36,395 nucleotides of DNA from Candidatus Doudnabacteria bacterium RIFCSPHIGHO2_12_FULL_48_16 (GTDB lineage: Bacteria; Patescibacteriota; Doudnabacteria; UBA920; O2-02-FULL-48-8): contig MFEY01000007.1 in the NCBI GenBank assembly GCA_001780035.1, forward strand, positions 395,146 through 431,540, given 5' to 3'. Every line of letters begins with the position of its first letter. Position 1 is the stretch's first letter. Below the pieces are notes generated by a model, which was not told the DNA's origin, searched no databases, and saw only the letters and a list, made by a program, of their open reading frames with translations. Shown here piece after piece: positions 28,910 through 36,395 of the stretch. A program made the position numbers and the translations under genes.

Positions 28910-29494
28910 CTAAATCAATTTTAGAACGCTCCACCAAGCGGCGATGTAATCGGTCCGCTTGTTTTGGTATTTGAGGTAATAGGCATGCTCCCAGACATCC
29001 AGACCAAGCAGGGGCTGGAGGCCCGTCATGATCGGCGCATCTTGCATTCCCAGGTTTTTGATTTCCAGTTTGGAAGTCTGGCCGTTGCGGACGAGCCACG
29101 TCCAGCCCGAGCCGAAGAGCTTGGTGGCGGAATCAGTGAACTGTTTTTTGAATTCATCGACTGAACCGAAGGTTGAGGTGATTTCTTTGACGAGCAGTTC
29201 ATCTTTTTGGTTGGCGGGATCCAGATATTTCCAGAAGAGAGAGTGGTTGAAATGGCCCCCGCCGTGGTTTCGGATGGCCGTGCGGTCAGCTTCGTCGACT
29301 TTCAGTGTACTTAAGTTCAAAAGCAGTTCGTCCAGGGGACGACCGACCAGGTCCGGATATTTTTCTACGGCCGCATTGAGCTTATCGACATAAGCTTGGT
29401 GATGCTTGGTGTAATGGATCTCCATAGTCTTAGCATCGATATGCGGCTCTAAGGCATCGTAACCATAGTTTAATTTGGGCAGTTCGTGTTTCAT
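28910..29494 (-). CDS. sodA: Superoxide dismutase, Fe/Mn family (Mn-type residues)
   Basis: 194 residues from the ATG at 29494; 20 further codons are open upstream but cross the promoter. Metal ligands: H in IHYTKHHQAYVD, H in GGGHFNHSLFW, and D/H in GLDVWEHAYYLKYQNKR. The GGGH glycine and the glutamine in LGMQDAP are those favoured in manganese enzymes. It disproportionates superoxide in the cytoplasm. Divergent from rny with which it shares a palindromic promoter. An isolated oxygen-defence gene in a lineage often regarded as fermentative. Confidence 0.95.
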   Translation of the reverse strand: MKHELPKLNYGYDALEPHIDAKTMEIHYTKHHQAYVDKLNAAVEKYPDLVGRPLDELLLNLSTLKVDEADRTAIRNHGGGHFNHSLFWKYLDPANQKDELLVKEITSTFGSVDEFKKQFTDSATKLFGSGWTWLVRNGQTSKLEIKNLGMQDAPIMTGLQPLLGLDVWEHAYYLKYQNKRTDYIAAWWSVLKLI

Positions 29495-29525
29495 AAAGGG
29501 TTGATTGTTAATGGTCGATAGTTTA

Positions 29526-29554
29526 AGAATAGTGGGAAGTTGACACGGTGTCAA
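29526..29554 (-). promoter_or_regulatory. sodA promoter
   Basis: Minus strand TTGACA (29554-29549), 17 bases, TATTCT (29531-29526). Its -35 lies in the palindrome 29540-29554. Confidence 0.75.
29540..29554. promoter_or_regulatory. Palindromic operator shared by sodA and rny promoters
   Basis: TTGACACGGTGTCAA, a perfect 15-base palindrome with central G. Each arm supplies the -35 of one of two divergent promoters, so a dimeric regulator here would control both. Confidence 0.6.
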
Positions 29555-29567
29555 TTTGTGGTATAGT
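29540..29567 (+). promoter_or_regulatory. rny promoter
   Basis: TTGACA (29540-29545), 16 bases, TATAGT (29562-29567). Leaves an rny leader of about 190 bases in which I see no clear gene. Confidence 0.7.
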
Positions 29568-29763
29568 GAGATCAGCTGAATAAGCTATTGAACAAGTATT
29601 TTACTGGTTGATTGCGTCTGGAATTCATGAAGAACCAATTGGTGTCCAATTATACTTCGAAATTTTTACCTCTTTCTTTTAACGAAAGAGTTTTGTAATT
29701 TGATACCAAAAATGCAAGTTCTTTACTAGAGATGCAATCCAAACAGTTTGGAAAGGTTTTGTT

Positions 29764-31278
29764 ATGTCCATTGAAATAATTATCGGCATCACGGTGGGCT
29801 TGGTGGCCGGATATTTTGTCCGCAAAGTCCAAATCGCGAGCAAAGTGAACTCGATCGAGGCGAAAGTCGCCCGAGTTGAAGAGGAAGCAAAAAATAAAGA
29901 AAAAGAAATTCTACTCGAAGCCAAATCGAAGGCTTTGGAGATTGTGGAAGAGGGCAAAAAGAGCGAAGCGGAATTCCGCAACCAGATTTTGAAAGTCGAA
30001 GATCGTTTGAGCAAAAAAGAAGCCGATCTGGAACGTCGCTTGGGCGAGGCTGATAAATCCAAAGAAGATTTATCAAACAAAAAGCTGGAAGCGGATAAAA
30101 TCAAAGAACAACTGCAGGAACTCAAACAACAGCAGTCCGACAAGCTGCAAAAGATTTCGGGCCTGACCATCGATGAGGCCAAGAAAGTTTTATTGGAAGC
30201 CACGGAAAAGAGCGTGAAAGAAGAGCTGGTATCTTTAACGCATAAGCTTTTGAGCCAAACACGCGAAGATGCAGATCGCAAAGCGCGCGACATTGTGTCC
30301 TTGGCAATTCAGCGCTGCGCTTCCGAAGTGACGAGCGAGACAACCACGACCGCGGTGACGCTGCCAAGCGAGGATATGAAAGGCCGGATTATCGGCAAAG
30401 AAGGCCGAAACATCAAAACCTTTGAACAGATGCTGGGCGTCGAAGTGATCGTCGATGATACGCCGGACGCGGTTATTATTTCCGGTTTCAATTCCGTGCG
30501 CCGCCATATCGCCAAACTGGCTTTGGAAAATTTGATCAAAGACGGACGCATCCATCCGGCCAAAATCGAAGAAGCCACGGAAAAAGCCAAAAAGGAAATT
30601 TCCGAAATGATCCGCGAGGCCGGAGAAGCGGCGGTTTATGAATTGGGGATTGCGGATTTTCCGCCGAAGCTGGTTCAGCTGATCGGCCGCCTCAAATTCC
30701 GCACCAGTTACGGCCAAAACGTGCTCAAGCATTCTGTGGAAATGGCTAAGCTGGCCGCGCTGATGGCCGCCGAAGTGGGCGCTGACGTTCAGACCGTCAA
30801 AAAAGGCGCCCTGCTCCATGACGTGGGCAAAGCGCTGGATCAGGACATGGAAGGCACGCACGTTGAAATCGGCAAGCAAATCGCCAAAAAATTCAATTTG
30901 CCAGAAAAAATCGTGAACGCGATCGAAGCGCATCATGGCGATGTCGAATACACTTCGATTGAAGCGGCCATCGTGGATGCGGCGGACAATATTTCCGGAT
31001 CCCGCCCGGGCGCCCGCCGCGACACTTACGAAAACTACGTCAAGCGCCTGGAAGAGCTCGAAACTCTGGCTTCCGGGTTTGAGGGCGTGGAAAAAGTTTA
31101 TGCCATCCAGGCTGGTCGGGAAATCCGGGTCTTTGTTTCGCCAGCCAAAGTCGATGACTGGGGCGCGACCAAGCTGGCCCGGGAAATTGCCAACAAGATC
31201 GAACAGGATTTGAAATATCCGGGTGAAATCCGGGTCATGGTTATGCGCGAAACCAGGGTCATTGAGTACGCCAGGTAA
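29764..31278 (+). CDS. rny: Ribonuclease Y
   Basis: 504 residues, normal length. Membrane-anchored endoribonuclease that starts mRNA decay. N-terminal helix (about 3-20), long charged coiled coil (about 25-190), KH domain with GRIIGKEGRNIKTFEQMLGVE, then the HD phosphohydrolase domain with KKGALLHDVGKALDQ and the downstream AHHGDVEY metal ligands, and a conserved C-terminus VRVMVMRETRVIEYAR-like. ymdB follows, as in many genomes. Divergent from sodA. Confidence 0.96.
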   Translation: MSIEIIIGITVGLVAGYFVRKVQIASKVNSIEAKVARVEEEAKNKEKEILLEAKSKALEIVEEGKKSEAEFRNQILKVEDRLSKKEADLERRLGEADKSKEDLSNKKLEADKIKEQLQELKQQQSDKLQKISGLTIDEAKKVLLEATEKSVKEELVSLTHKLLSQTREDADRKARDIVSLAIQRCASEVTSETTTTAVTLPSEDMKGRIIGKEGRNIKTFEQMLGVEVIVDDTPDAVIISGFNSVRRHIAKLALENLIKDGRIHPAKIEEATEKAKKEISEMIREAGEAAVYELGIADFPPKLVQLIGRLKFRTSYGQNVLKHSVEMAKLAALMAAEVGADVQTVKKGALLHDVGKALDQDMEGTHVEIGKQIAKKFNLPEKIVNAIEAHHGDVEYTSIEAAIVDAADNISGSRPGARRDTYENYVKRLEELETLASGFEGVEKVYAIQAGREIRVFVSPAKVDDWGATKLAREIANKIEQDLKYPGEIRVMVMRETRVIEYAR

Positions 31279-31295
31279 TTAGCGGTCAGCGGACA

Positions 31296-31320
31296 GCGTT
31301 CAGGGTGGAGTTCTGAACGC
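31296..31320. repeat. Palindromic repeat between rny and ymdB
   Basis: GCGTTCAG (31296-31303) pairs with CTGAACGC (31313-31320), within a tract of AGCG/ACGCT-type units running to about 31340. Confidence 0.55.
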
Positions 31321-31348
31321 TCAACGCTGCACGCTCTACGCTATTTTT

Positions 31349-32167
31349 ATGTTAAAAATTATTTTCTTTGGCGACATTACCGGCGAACCGGGCCGGAAAG
31401 CCATCAAGCAAAATTTACCGGCTTTGATCAAATCGGAACAACCCGATCTGGTTTTGGCCAATGTCGAAAATCTGGCGCATGGCAAAGGGGTAACGGTAAA
31501 AACTTTGGAAGAGTTGATCAATGCCGGCGTTGGCGGGTTTACCGGCGGCAACCATGTTTTCTCCAAGCGGGAATTTTCCGACGCCGCTTTAATCAAATAT
31601 GCGGATCGCGTGGCCCGGCCAGCCAACATCCCGCCGACCTATGCCGGGTCGAGCGCCGTCAAACTCAAAACCGCCAAAGGCGTGGTGCTGTTGGGGAACT
31701 TTTTGGGCCAGGTTTTTATGGAGAAGCAGTTCCACGAACCTATCGGTTCACCGTTTGCCGCAGTTGAAGATTGGCTGGCTCAAAACCAAAGCCCGGAGGT
31801 TGTGGCGACTTTGATTGATTTCCACGCCGAAGCCACGAGCGAGAAAGTGGCCATGGGCTATTTTCTGTCGGGCAAGGTTTCAGCCCTTGTCGGCACCCAC
31901 ACTCATATCCCCACGGCCGATGCTAAAATTTTACCCGAAGGCACGGCCTATATTACGGATGTCGGGATGTGCGGCGCGGCCGGATCGATCCTCGGGGTCA
32001 AAAAGGAGCTGTCCCTGGAGCGGTTTTTGACCCAGGCCCATGTCGCCTTTGATATTCCCGAGGATGCTTCTAGAGCCGAATTAAGTTATGTTATCATTAT
32101 GGTGGATGAATTGACGGGTAAGTCAACAGAGATCAAAGCAATACACGAGATTGTGAAATTAAAATAA
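31349..32167 (+). CDS. ymdB: YmdB-type metallophosphoesterase (TIGR00282 family)
   Basis: 272 residues. Calcineurin-like phosphodiesterase; the Bacillus homologue hydrolyses 2',3'-cyclic nucleotides and affects RNase Y activity. Di-metal motifs: FFGDITGEPGRKA, VLANVENLAHGKG, GGFTGGNHVF, then DFHAEATSEK and VGTHTHIPTAD with the metal-binding histidines, and TDVGMCG. Complete and of usual length. Directly follows rny, fitting a functional link in RNA turnover. Confidence 0.93.
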   Translation: MLKIIFFGDITGEPGRKAIKQNLPALIKSEQPDLVLANVENLAHGKGVTVKTLEELINAGVGGFTGGNHVFSKREFSDAALIKYADRVARPANIPPTYAGSSAVKLKTAKGVVLLGNFLGQVFMEKQFHEPIGSPFAAVEDWLAQNQSPEVVATLIDFHAEATSEKVAMGYFLSGKVSALVGTHTHIPTADAKILPEGTAYITDVGMCGAAGSILGVKKELSLERFLTQAHVAFDIPEDASRAELSYVIIMVDELTGKSTEIKAIHEIVKLK

Positions 32168-32169
32168 TA

Positions 32170-32200
32170 ACTTTTCGTAACCGTTCGTAATTCGTAAAAA
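32170..32200. repeat. TTCGTAATTCGTAA repeat tract
   Basis: TTTTCGTAACCGTTCGTAATTCGTAA lies just before the methyltransferase start. It is similar in wording to the ends of the S23 unit (AATTCGTAATCC), suggesting a solo repeat relative. Confidence 0.35.
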
Positions 32201-32201
32201 T

Positions 32202-32762
32202 ATGGCTAACAATTTTGTCTTTGATCCCTCCATGAAATTTACTGATCCGGAAAAAATTCTGTTTGCGGCCGGTTTGGGTGCCGGCCAAAGTTTGGCTGAT
32301 TTCGGATCAGGGAGCGGATTTTTTTCCCTCGCTGCCGCCAAAATCGTCGGGGAGCAGGGCGCGGTTTATCCGGTGGACATTTTGGAATCGGCGCTCAATC
32401 ATATCGCCGCCGAAGCCCGCATGAAAAATCTCCGCAACATCAAAACATTCCGCGCGGATTTGGAACAGCCCGAGGCGCTGACGGATATTCCGGTCGGCTC
32501 GGTCGATGCGGTTCTGTTTTCCAACATTGCGCATCAGATTAAAAATCGGGCCAATTTGTTTGCGGAAGCTTACCGCGTGGTCAAAACCGGAGGCAAGCTT
32601 CTGATCATTGATTGGAATGCCCAGCCTAGCCCGATCGGGCCGGTAGCGGCTGAGCGCATATCTGAGGGCGAAGTGCAGGCGCTGGCAGCGAAAGCCAACT
32701 TCAAGCCCGCCGGCAATTTGCCAGTTGATATTTATCATTATGGTTTGATGTATATAAAATAA
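32202..32762 (+). CDS. Class I SAM-dependent methyltransferase
   Basis: 186 residues. Rossmann motif I LADFGSGSGFFSLAAAK at about 30-46, acidic residue of motif II in YPVDILESAL, motif III-type FRADLEQPEAL, and VDAVLFSNIAHQIKN, then the GGKLLIIDWNA strand. It belongs to the UbiE/arsenite-methyltransferase-like group. The substrate cannot be inferred; quinone or small-molecule methylation are both possible. Translationally packed with the next gene (one base between). Confidence 0.82.
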   Translation: MANNFVFDPSMKFTDPEKILFAAGLGAGQSLADFGSGSGFFSLAAAKIVGEQGAVYPVDILESALNHIAAEARMKNLRNIKTFRADLEQPEALTDIPVGSVDAVLFSNIAHQIKNRANLFAEAYRVVKTGGKLLIIDWNAQPSPIGPVAAERISEGEVQALAAKANFKPAGNLPVDIYHYGLMYIK

Positions 32763-32763
32763 T

Positions 32764-33165
32764 ATGTTTGATCAGATTAACAATTACTACTTCTGGTTCA
32801 GCCAACCCGCTGCCGCTTTTTCGCCCGAGGATAAATTTTTGCTCATTAAATTTGCTTCAACCTTCGGCGTGGGCTTGATATTGTGGATCATCTCGACGCA
32901 GGTTAAGGATTCGGTTATCCGAAAACTGCTTATGCGGTTTGTGCGCCTGAGTTTGACCATTGGTGCCAGCGGCCTGTTCTGGGTCGGTCTGCGCTTTGAA
33001 AACACGCCAATTTTCAGCTTGCGATATTGGGCCGGATTAATTTTATTGATCGGTCTGGTCTGGCTTCTGTTTATTTTTAAATATTTGATTTGGCAATTTC
33101 GCAAGGATCGGACAGAGATGCGTCGCGAGCAGCTAAAGAATAAATATTTACCCAATAAAAAATGA
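32764..33165 (+). CDS. Membrane protein of unknown function
   Basis: 133 residues with three membrane helices (about 22-42, 57-75, 83-108) and a basic C-terminal tail (FRKDRTEMRREQLKNKYLPNKK) expected in the cytoplasm. No recognised domain. Its stop overlaps the yraN start by four bases (ATGA), so it is translationally coupled to yraN. Confidence 0.7.
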   Translation: MFDQINNYYFWFSQPAAAFSPEDKFLLIKFASTFGVGLILWIISTQVKDSVIRKLLMRFVRLSLTIGASGLFWVGLRFENTPIFSLRYWAGLILLIGLVWLLFIFKYLIWQFRKDRTEMRREQLKNKYLPNKK

Positions 33166-33533
33166 AATCGTTGGGTCAGATTGGCGAAGAGTTGGTTGCC
33201 GATCATTATCGCAAATTGGGTTTTAAGGTCCTGGCTAAAAATTATGTCTTCCGCCGCGGCACCCAAATTGGGGAGATTGATCTGGTGGTGGCGCGGGATC
33301 AAGAATTGGTTTTTGTGGAAGTGAAGACTAGACGCAACGAAGCATTTGGCTCAGCCTTAGAGGCGGTTGATAGTTACAAACAGCGAAAATTGATCGCGAC
33401 GGCTAAACTTTATTTGCTGCAAAATCCGGAGTATGACGGATTTGATTACCGGATTGACGTGGCTACGGTCGATATTGACAACCAGGAAAACCCTGTTATA
33501 ATACTTATGAATGTTATTGAAGATCTTGATTAA
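33162..33533 (+). CDS. yraN: YraN/UPF0102 nuclease-fold protein
   Basis: 123 residues. Restriction-endonuclease-like fold: LGQIGEELVADHYRKLGFKVL, then the catalytic-type motif GEIDLVV followed by FVEVKTRRNEAFG (D...E-x-K). Family members are Holliday-junction-nuclease-like but their biological role is unsettled. The nusA promoter lies inside its last 20 codons. Confidence 0.92.
   Translation: MKSLGQIGEELVADHYRKLGFKVLAKNYVFRRGTQIGEIDLVVARDQELVFVEVKTRRNEAFGSALEAVDSYKQRKLIATAKLYLLQNPEYDGFDYRIDVATVDIDNQENPVIILMNVIEDLD
33475..33502 (+). promoter_or_regulatory. nusA promoter inside yraN
   Basis: TTGACA (33475-33480), 16 bases, TATAAT (33497-33502), both consensus. Confidence 0.85.
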
Positions 33534-33556
33534 ACGAGCATTAAGCTCGTTTTTTT
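33532..33556 (+). terminator. Terminator / attenuator in the nusA leader
   Basis: AAACGAGC/GCTCGTTT with loop ATTAA and a T-run. It also ends the upstream rny-yraN unit but lies downstream of the nusA promoter, so nusA mRNA must read through it. Confidence 0.8.
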
Positions 33557-33583
33557 AGTCACCGGAATTAATTAAGCAAAACA

Positions 33584-34726
33584 ATGAACGAAGCATTTGA
33601 ACAAGCCTTAAACCAACTGGCAGAAGAAAAGGATATTAACAAGGAAGAGCTCCTCAAAATGATTGAGGCATCTTTGGCCGCGGCATTCCGCAAAGATTAC
33701 GGCAAGAAAGACCAGAATATTGTGGTTGAATTTATGCCCGAGACCATGGGGACGAAAGTTTACGACGTAAAAAAAATCGTGGAAGAAGTAGTGGACCCAA
33801 TGAAAGAATGGACTCTTGAGCAGGGTAAGGAACATAAGAAATCCGCCAAGATCGGGGATGAAATTCGAATGGATATTACGCCCAAAGCCGGCGCGAAATT
33901 TGGCCGGATCGCGGCTCAGACCGCCAAGCAGGTCATTGTCCAAAAAATCCGGGAGGCTGAACGAGGCGTGCTGTTTACCGATTTCAAGGCGAAAGAACGC
34001 CAGCTGGTCTCCGGCATGGTCCAGCGATTGGAAGGCGATACCGTGCTGGTGGATTTGGGCAAGACCACCGGCGTGTTGTTCCCATCCGAACAAATCAAAG
34101 GTGAGAAATATTTAGTTGGCGCGCGGGTCAAAGTTTTGATTTTGCATGTTGAACCGACAGCCAAGGGGCCGAAGATCACTCTCTCTCGCAGCCATCCCGA
34201 TGTCGTGCGTCGCCTGTTTGAACTGGAAGTGCCGGAAATTTTTAACGGGATTGTGGAAATCAAGGCGGTGGCCCGGGAAGCCGGTTCGCGCACCAAGATC
34301 GGCGTTTGGTCCCTGCAAGAAGGGGTCGACCCGATCGGTGCCTGTGTCGGCCAGCGGGGGAGCCGCGTCCAGGTGGTTATGGGCGAATTAAACGGCGAGA
34401 AAATTGACATCATTTCCTGGGCCGAAGATGCGGTGAAGTTTATCGCCAATGCCTTGTCGCCGGCCAAAATTTTGAACGTGACTTTGAAGGAAGAAACCAA
34501 AGAAGCAAAAGTCGGCGTCTTGTCGGATCAGTTGTCATTGGCCATCGGCAAAGCCGGCCAGAACGTCCGGTTGGCCGCGCGCTTAACCGGCTGGAAGATT
34601 GACATTGCGGAAGAGAAAATTCCGGGCAGCGAGCCGGAAACCAAAAAAGAAGAAGAGGCCGGCACGGAAGAATTAAATCCGGAGGCGATCCCCGCAGAAG
34701 GAGAAGCAAAGAATGAAAGCGAATAA
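33584..34726 (+). CDS. nusA: Transcription termination/antitermination factor NusA
   Basis: 380 residues. N-terminal RNA-polymerase-binding domain (about 1-125), S1 domain (about 130-200; [24 protein letters not shown]), KH1 (about 225-290; [24 protein letters not shown]) and KH2 (about 295-350; [21 protein letters not shown]), then an acidic Glu-rich tail without the E. coli C-terminal repeats. It modulates pausing, termination and rRNA antitermination. Its own leader contains a terminator that it could regulate. The last 14 bases overlap clpP. Confidence 0.96.
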   Translation: MNEAFEQALNQLAEEKDINKEELLKMIEASLAAAFRKDYGKKDQNIVVEFMPETMGTKVYDVKKIVEEVVDPMKEWTLEQGKEHKKSAKIGDEIRMDITPKAGAKFGRIAAQTAKQVIVQKIREAERGVLFTDFKAKERQLVSGMVQRLEGDTVLVDLGKTTGVLFPSEQIKGEKYLVGARVKVLILHVEPTAKGPKITLSRSHPDVVRRLFELEVPEIFNGIVEIKAVAREAGSRTKIGVWSLQEGVDPIGACVGQRGSRVQVVMGELNGEKIDIISWAEDAVKFIANALSPAKILNVTLKEETKEAKVGVLSDQLSLAIGKAGQNVRLAARLTGWKIDIAEEKIPGSEPETKKEEEAGTEELNPEAIPAEGEAKNESE

Positions 34727-35309
34727 TCCCCAAATGCCTTTGGTTCCAATGGTTGTCGAGAAATCTGCGTTCGGTGAACGGGCTTTTGACATTTATTCGA
34801 GATTGCTCAAAGAGCGGATTATTTTCTTGGGCGAAGGGATTGATGATCACGTCGCCAACCTGGTCATCGCGCAATTGCTGTTTTTGGAAGCCGAAGACCC
34901 GAAGAAAGAAATCAAGCTTTATATCAATTCCCCCGGTGGCTCGGTCACAGCAGCTTTGGCCATTTACGACACTATGCAATATGTTAAACCCGATGTGGCC
35001 ACGGTCTGTATCGGCCAGGCGGCCTCGGCTGCGGCGGTACTGCTGACCGCCGGTTGCCCGGGCAAGCGTTCATCCTTGCCGAATGCGCGCATGATGATCC
35101 ACCAGGTTATGGGCGGGGCGGAAGGGCAGGTTCGGGATGTTGAAATTCAAACTAAAGAAATGCTGCGGATCAAACACCAGGTCAATAATATTTTAGTCAA
35201 GCATACCGGCCAGACCCTAAAGAAAATCGAAACGGATACGGATCGGGATTTCTTTATGACTCCCGAAGAGGCGAAAATTTACGGCTTGATTGACAAAGTC
35301 ATCAATTAA
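34713..35309 (+). CDS. clpP: ATP-dependent Clp protease proteolytic subunit
   Basis: 198 residues, usual length. Serine protease forming a 14-mer barrel with ClpX/ClpC partners. Catalytic serine in [12 protein letters not shown], histidine in [10 protein letters not shown], aspartate in [11 protein letters not shown]-terminus [24 protein letters not shown] matches the family, and AAGGAG precedes the ATG inside nusA. Frame overlaps nusA by 14 bases. The N-terminal nine residues before PLVPM are within the usual range. Confidence 0.96.
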   Translation: MKANNPQMPLVPMVVEKSAFGERAFDIYSRLLKERIIFLGEGIDDHVANLVIAQLLFLEAEDPKKEIKLYINSPGGSVTAALAIYDTMQYVKPDVATVCIGQAASAAAVLLTAGCPGKRSSLPNARMMIHQVMGGAEGQVRDVEIQTKEMLRIKHQVNNILVKHTGQTLKKIETDTDRDFFMTPEEAKIYGLIDKVIN

Positions 35310-35317
35310 ATAAAATA

Positions 35318-35375
35318 ATGAACGGCACGGGAATCTTGCGAACACACACAGTGTTCAAAAGATATCACGTGCCGT
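35318..35375. terminator. Nested hairpin between clpP and the receiver gene
   Basis: Outer stem ACGGCACG/CGTGCCGT and inner GAACAC/GTGTTC around ACACA. Lies between convergent genes and may end transcription from both sides; no long T-run. Confidence 0.5.
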
Positions 35376-35402
35376 CTTGGTATTTGACCGGAACCCCCGC
35401 TG

Positions 35403-35738
35403 TCATTGCGTAACGGCTCTAAGCTTCGCCTGCAGGGCATCCAAGGTGAACGGTTTCTGCAGGAACGCTATGTCGCCCAGATCGGCGGGCCTCCGTCCCG
35501 AGATCAGCAACACCTTCTGTTCTGGCTGGTCGCGGCGCAGCTGCCTGAGCCAATCGCGGCCGGCATGCAAGTGCGGGCAGCTGTTGTCCGAGATCACCCA
35601 GTCGAATGATCCGGCGGCGTATTCCTGCCGTCCCGCCTCGACGCTGACTGCGACCCGGACTTGGTGGCCTATTTCCGTCAGCATGCGCTCCAGCATATAT
35701 CGGATTGCTCGGTCATTGTCGACGATCAATATGGTCAA
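35403..35738 (-). CDS. Stand-alone response-regulator receiver domain
   Basis: 111 residues, receiver domain only, no output domain. Acidic pocket DND at residues 7-9, phosphoacceptor aspartate in VISDNSCP near 51, the S/T position in LLISGRRP and lysine in FLQKPFT. Such CheY/Spo0F-like proteins relay phosphate or act by protein binding. Starts at TTG with AGGGGG seven bases upstream. GC-rich, unlike clpP beside it, and with no histidine kinase in the window. Divergent from the rRNA operon, with overlapping promoters. Confidence 0.85.
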   Translation of the reverse strand: MTILIVDNDRAIRYMLERMLTEIGHQVRVAVSVEAGRQEYAAGSFDWVISDNSCPHLHAGRDWLRQLRRDQPEQKVLLISGRRPADLGDIAFLQKPFTLDALQAKLRAVTQ

Positions 35739-35827
35739 CTTGAACCCCCTTAAGTTTTTTGCTCTGATACCAAGTTTATCGACGCTTGTAAGTCATCCTC
35801 CTCAAAATCCGCCCTCGCGGATACCCA

Positions 35828-35856
35828 AATATATCAGGAACCCCATGACTTGACAA
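35828..35856 (-). promoter_or_regulatory. Promoter of the receiver gene
   Basis: Minus strand TTGTCA (35856-35851), 17 bases, TATATT (35833-35828). Its -35 overlaps the -35 of the rRNA promoter. Confidence 0.7.
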
Positions 35857-35878
35857 TAGCGGCCAATAGGCCTATAAT
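35850..35878 (+). promoter_or_regulatory. rRNA operon promoter, consensus
   Basis: TTGACA (35850-35855), 17 bases, TATAAT (35873-35878): both hexamers perfect. Start expected near 35885, about 430 bases before mature 16S. Confidence 0.9.
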
Positions 35879-35884
35879 TTATTT

Positions 35885-36315
35885 ACCATTAAAAACCTAA
35901 TAAAGGAGCCCCCAAAAAACACTTTGTTTTTAGAGCCAATTTCTTTTCCGCCAGAGGCGGATCCCGCTTCGCGGGAGATCCCACCGGACTATAAAGGGAT
36001 ATCAGGAAACACGAACAGCTCGTGTTTTTTACATGCTAAAGGCTTTAGTGGCGCACTTTCCCAACTGAACAAGACTCCGACGTAAAAAGTCGGAGCAAGT
36101 AAACTAATTTGTAACTAGTTTATTGAGAATAAGACTTCGTCAATATACTTTGATACTTTCCGTCCCGCCGTTGGCGGGACACAGGTTTTGCAAATGACCT
36201 GAACTAAAAAATATTTGCGCCAGCAATAGACACAGACTGTCGCGGACAGAAAAACGGACTAACGCGGAATTTGTTTTCCGAATTAGTCCGCGTAAAGTCT
36301 GTCACAGTCGAGTGT
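35885..36315 (+). promoter_or_regulatory. rRNA leader with repeats and processing stems
   Basis: 430 bases without a gene. Contains hairpins CCGCC/GGCGG (35948-35960), ATCCCGC/GCGGGA (35961-35976), a terminator (36006-36030), CTCCGAC/GTCGGAG (36075-36095), GTCCCGCC/GGCGGGAC (36162-36180), CTGTC-GCG-GACAG (36237-36249) and a strong stem CGGACTAA/TTAGTCCG with inner CGGAA/TTCCG (36255-36290) closed by ACAGACT/AGTCTGT (36232-36302), likely a processing stem. Confidence 0.65.
36006..36030 (+). terminator. Intrinsic terminator inside the rRNA leader
   Basis: AACACGA/TCGTGTT with loop ACAGC, followed by T-run 36025-36030, about 145 bases after the predicted start. Confidence 0.7.

Positions 36316-36395
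<80 letters not shown>

Overview
The window (36.4 kb, about half GC) looks like a chromosome segment from a Candidate Phyla Radiation (Patescibacteria) bacterium. This rests on gene content: a RodZ-like protein fused to an extra beta domain, an array of small two-helix T4SS-type pilins, shortened versions of normally long proteins (SMC, a ROK kinase), a trmD cluster without rimM, many short palindromic repeats that intrude into genes, and a divergent 16S rRNA start at the right edge. I cannot place it below phylum level from sequence alone.

Layout. 1-3250: end of rodZ, recA, a 690-base gap with an apparently transcribed structured RNA, then a DksA/TraR-like protein and lspA. 3360-5600: a short ROK kinase, a tRNA-Val gene whose anticodon loop is interrupted by an insertion carrying a second complete tRNA (anticodon UAU), and a GC-rich PRPP-synthetase-like gene. 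5700-11170: lexA with its own operator and structured leader, two small proteins, yifB, galU and an orphan sugar-type solute-binding protein. 11180-13620: five consecutive T4SS-pilin-like genes. 13770-16980 (minus strand): a GC-rich three-gene operon with its own promoter and terminator (soluble beta protein, polytopic membrane protein, lectin-like anchored protein), unlike anything around it. 17010-24620: a minimal four-helix-bundle (S23/IVP) element, tRNA-Leu, ftsH, a membrane protein, tRNA-Val(GAC), rnc, a hinge-poor short smc, dedA, a cytidine-deaminase-like gene. 24620-27880: rpsP, khpA, trmD, a small nucleotidyltransferase-like gene, rluD, rplS. 28040-35310: two coiled-coil proteins, sodA and rny driven from a shared palindromic divergent promoter, ymdB, a methyltransferase, yraN, nusA behind a promoter-plus-terminator leader, clpP. 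35400-36395: an orphan receiver protein, then a consensus rRNA promoter, a long structured leader with an internal terminator, and the first 80 bases of 16S rRNA.

Most genes are housekeeping (DNA repair/SOS, RNA processing, translation, proteolysis, envelope). The parts that stand apart are the tRNA-within-tRNA arrangement, the unidentified structured RNA, the GC-rich minus-strand operon, the pilin array, the hinge-poor SMC and the repeat-bounded S23 gene. Promoters resembling sigma-70 (TTGACA / 17 / TATAAT) are unusually easy to read here and support many of the transcription units proposed.
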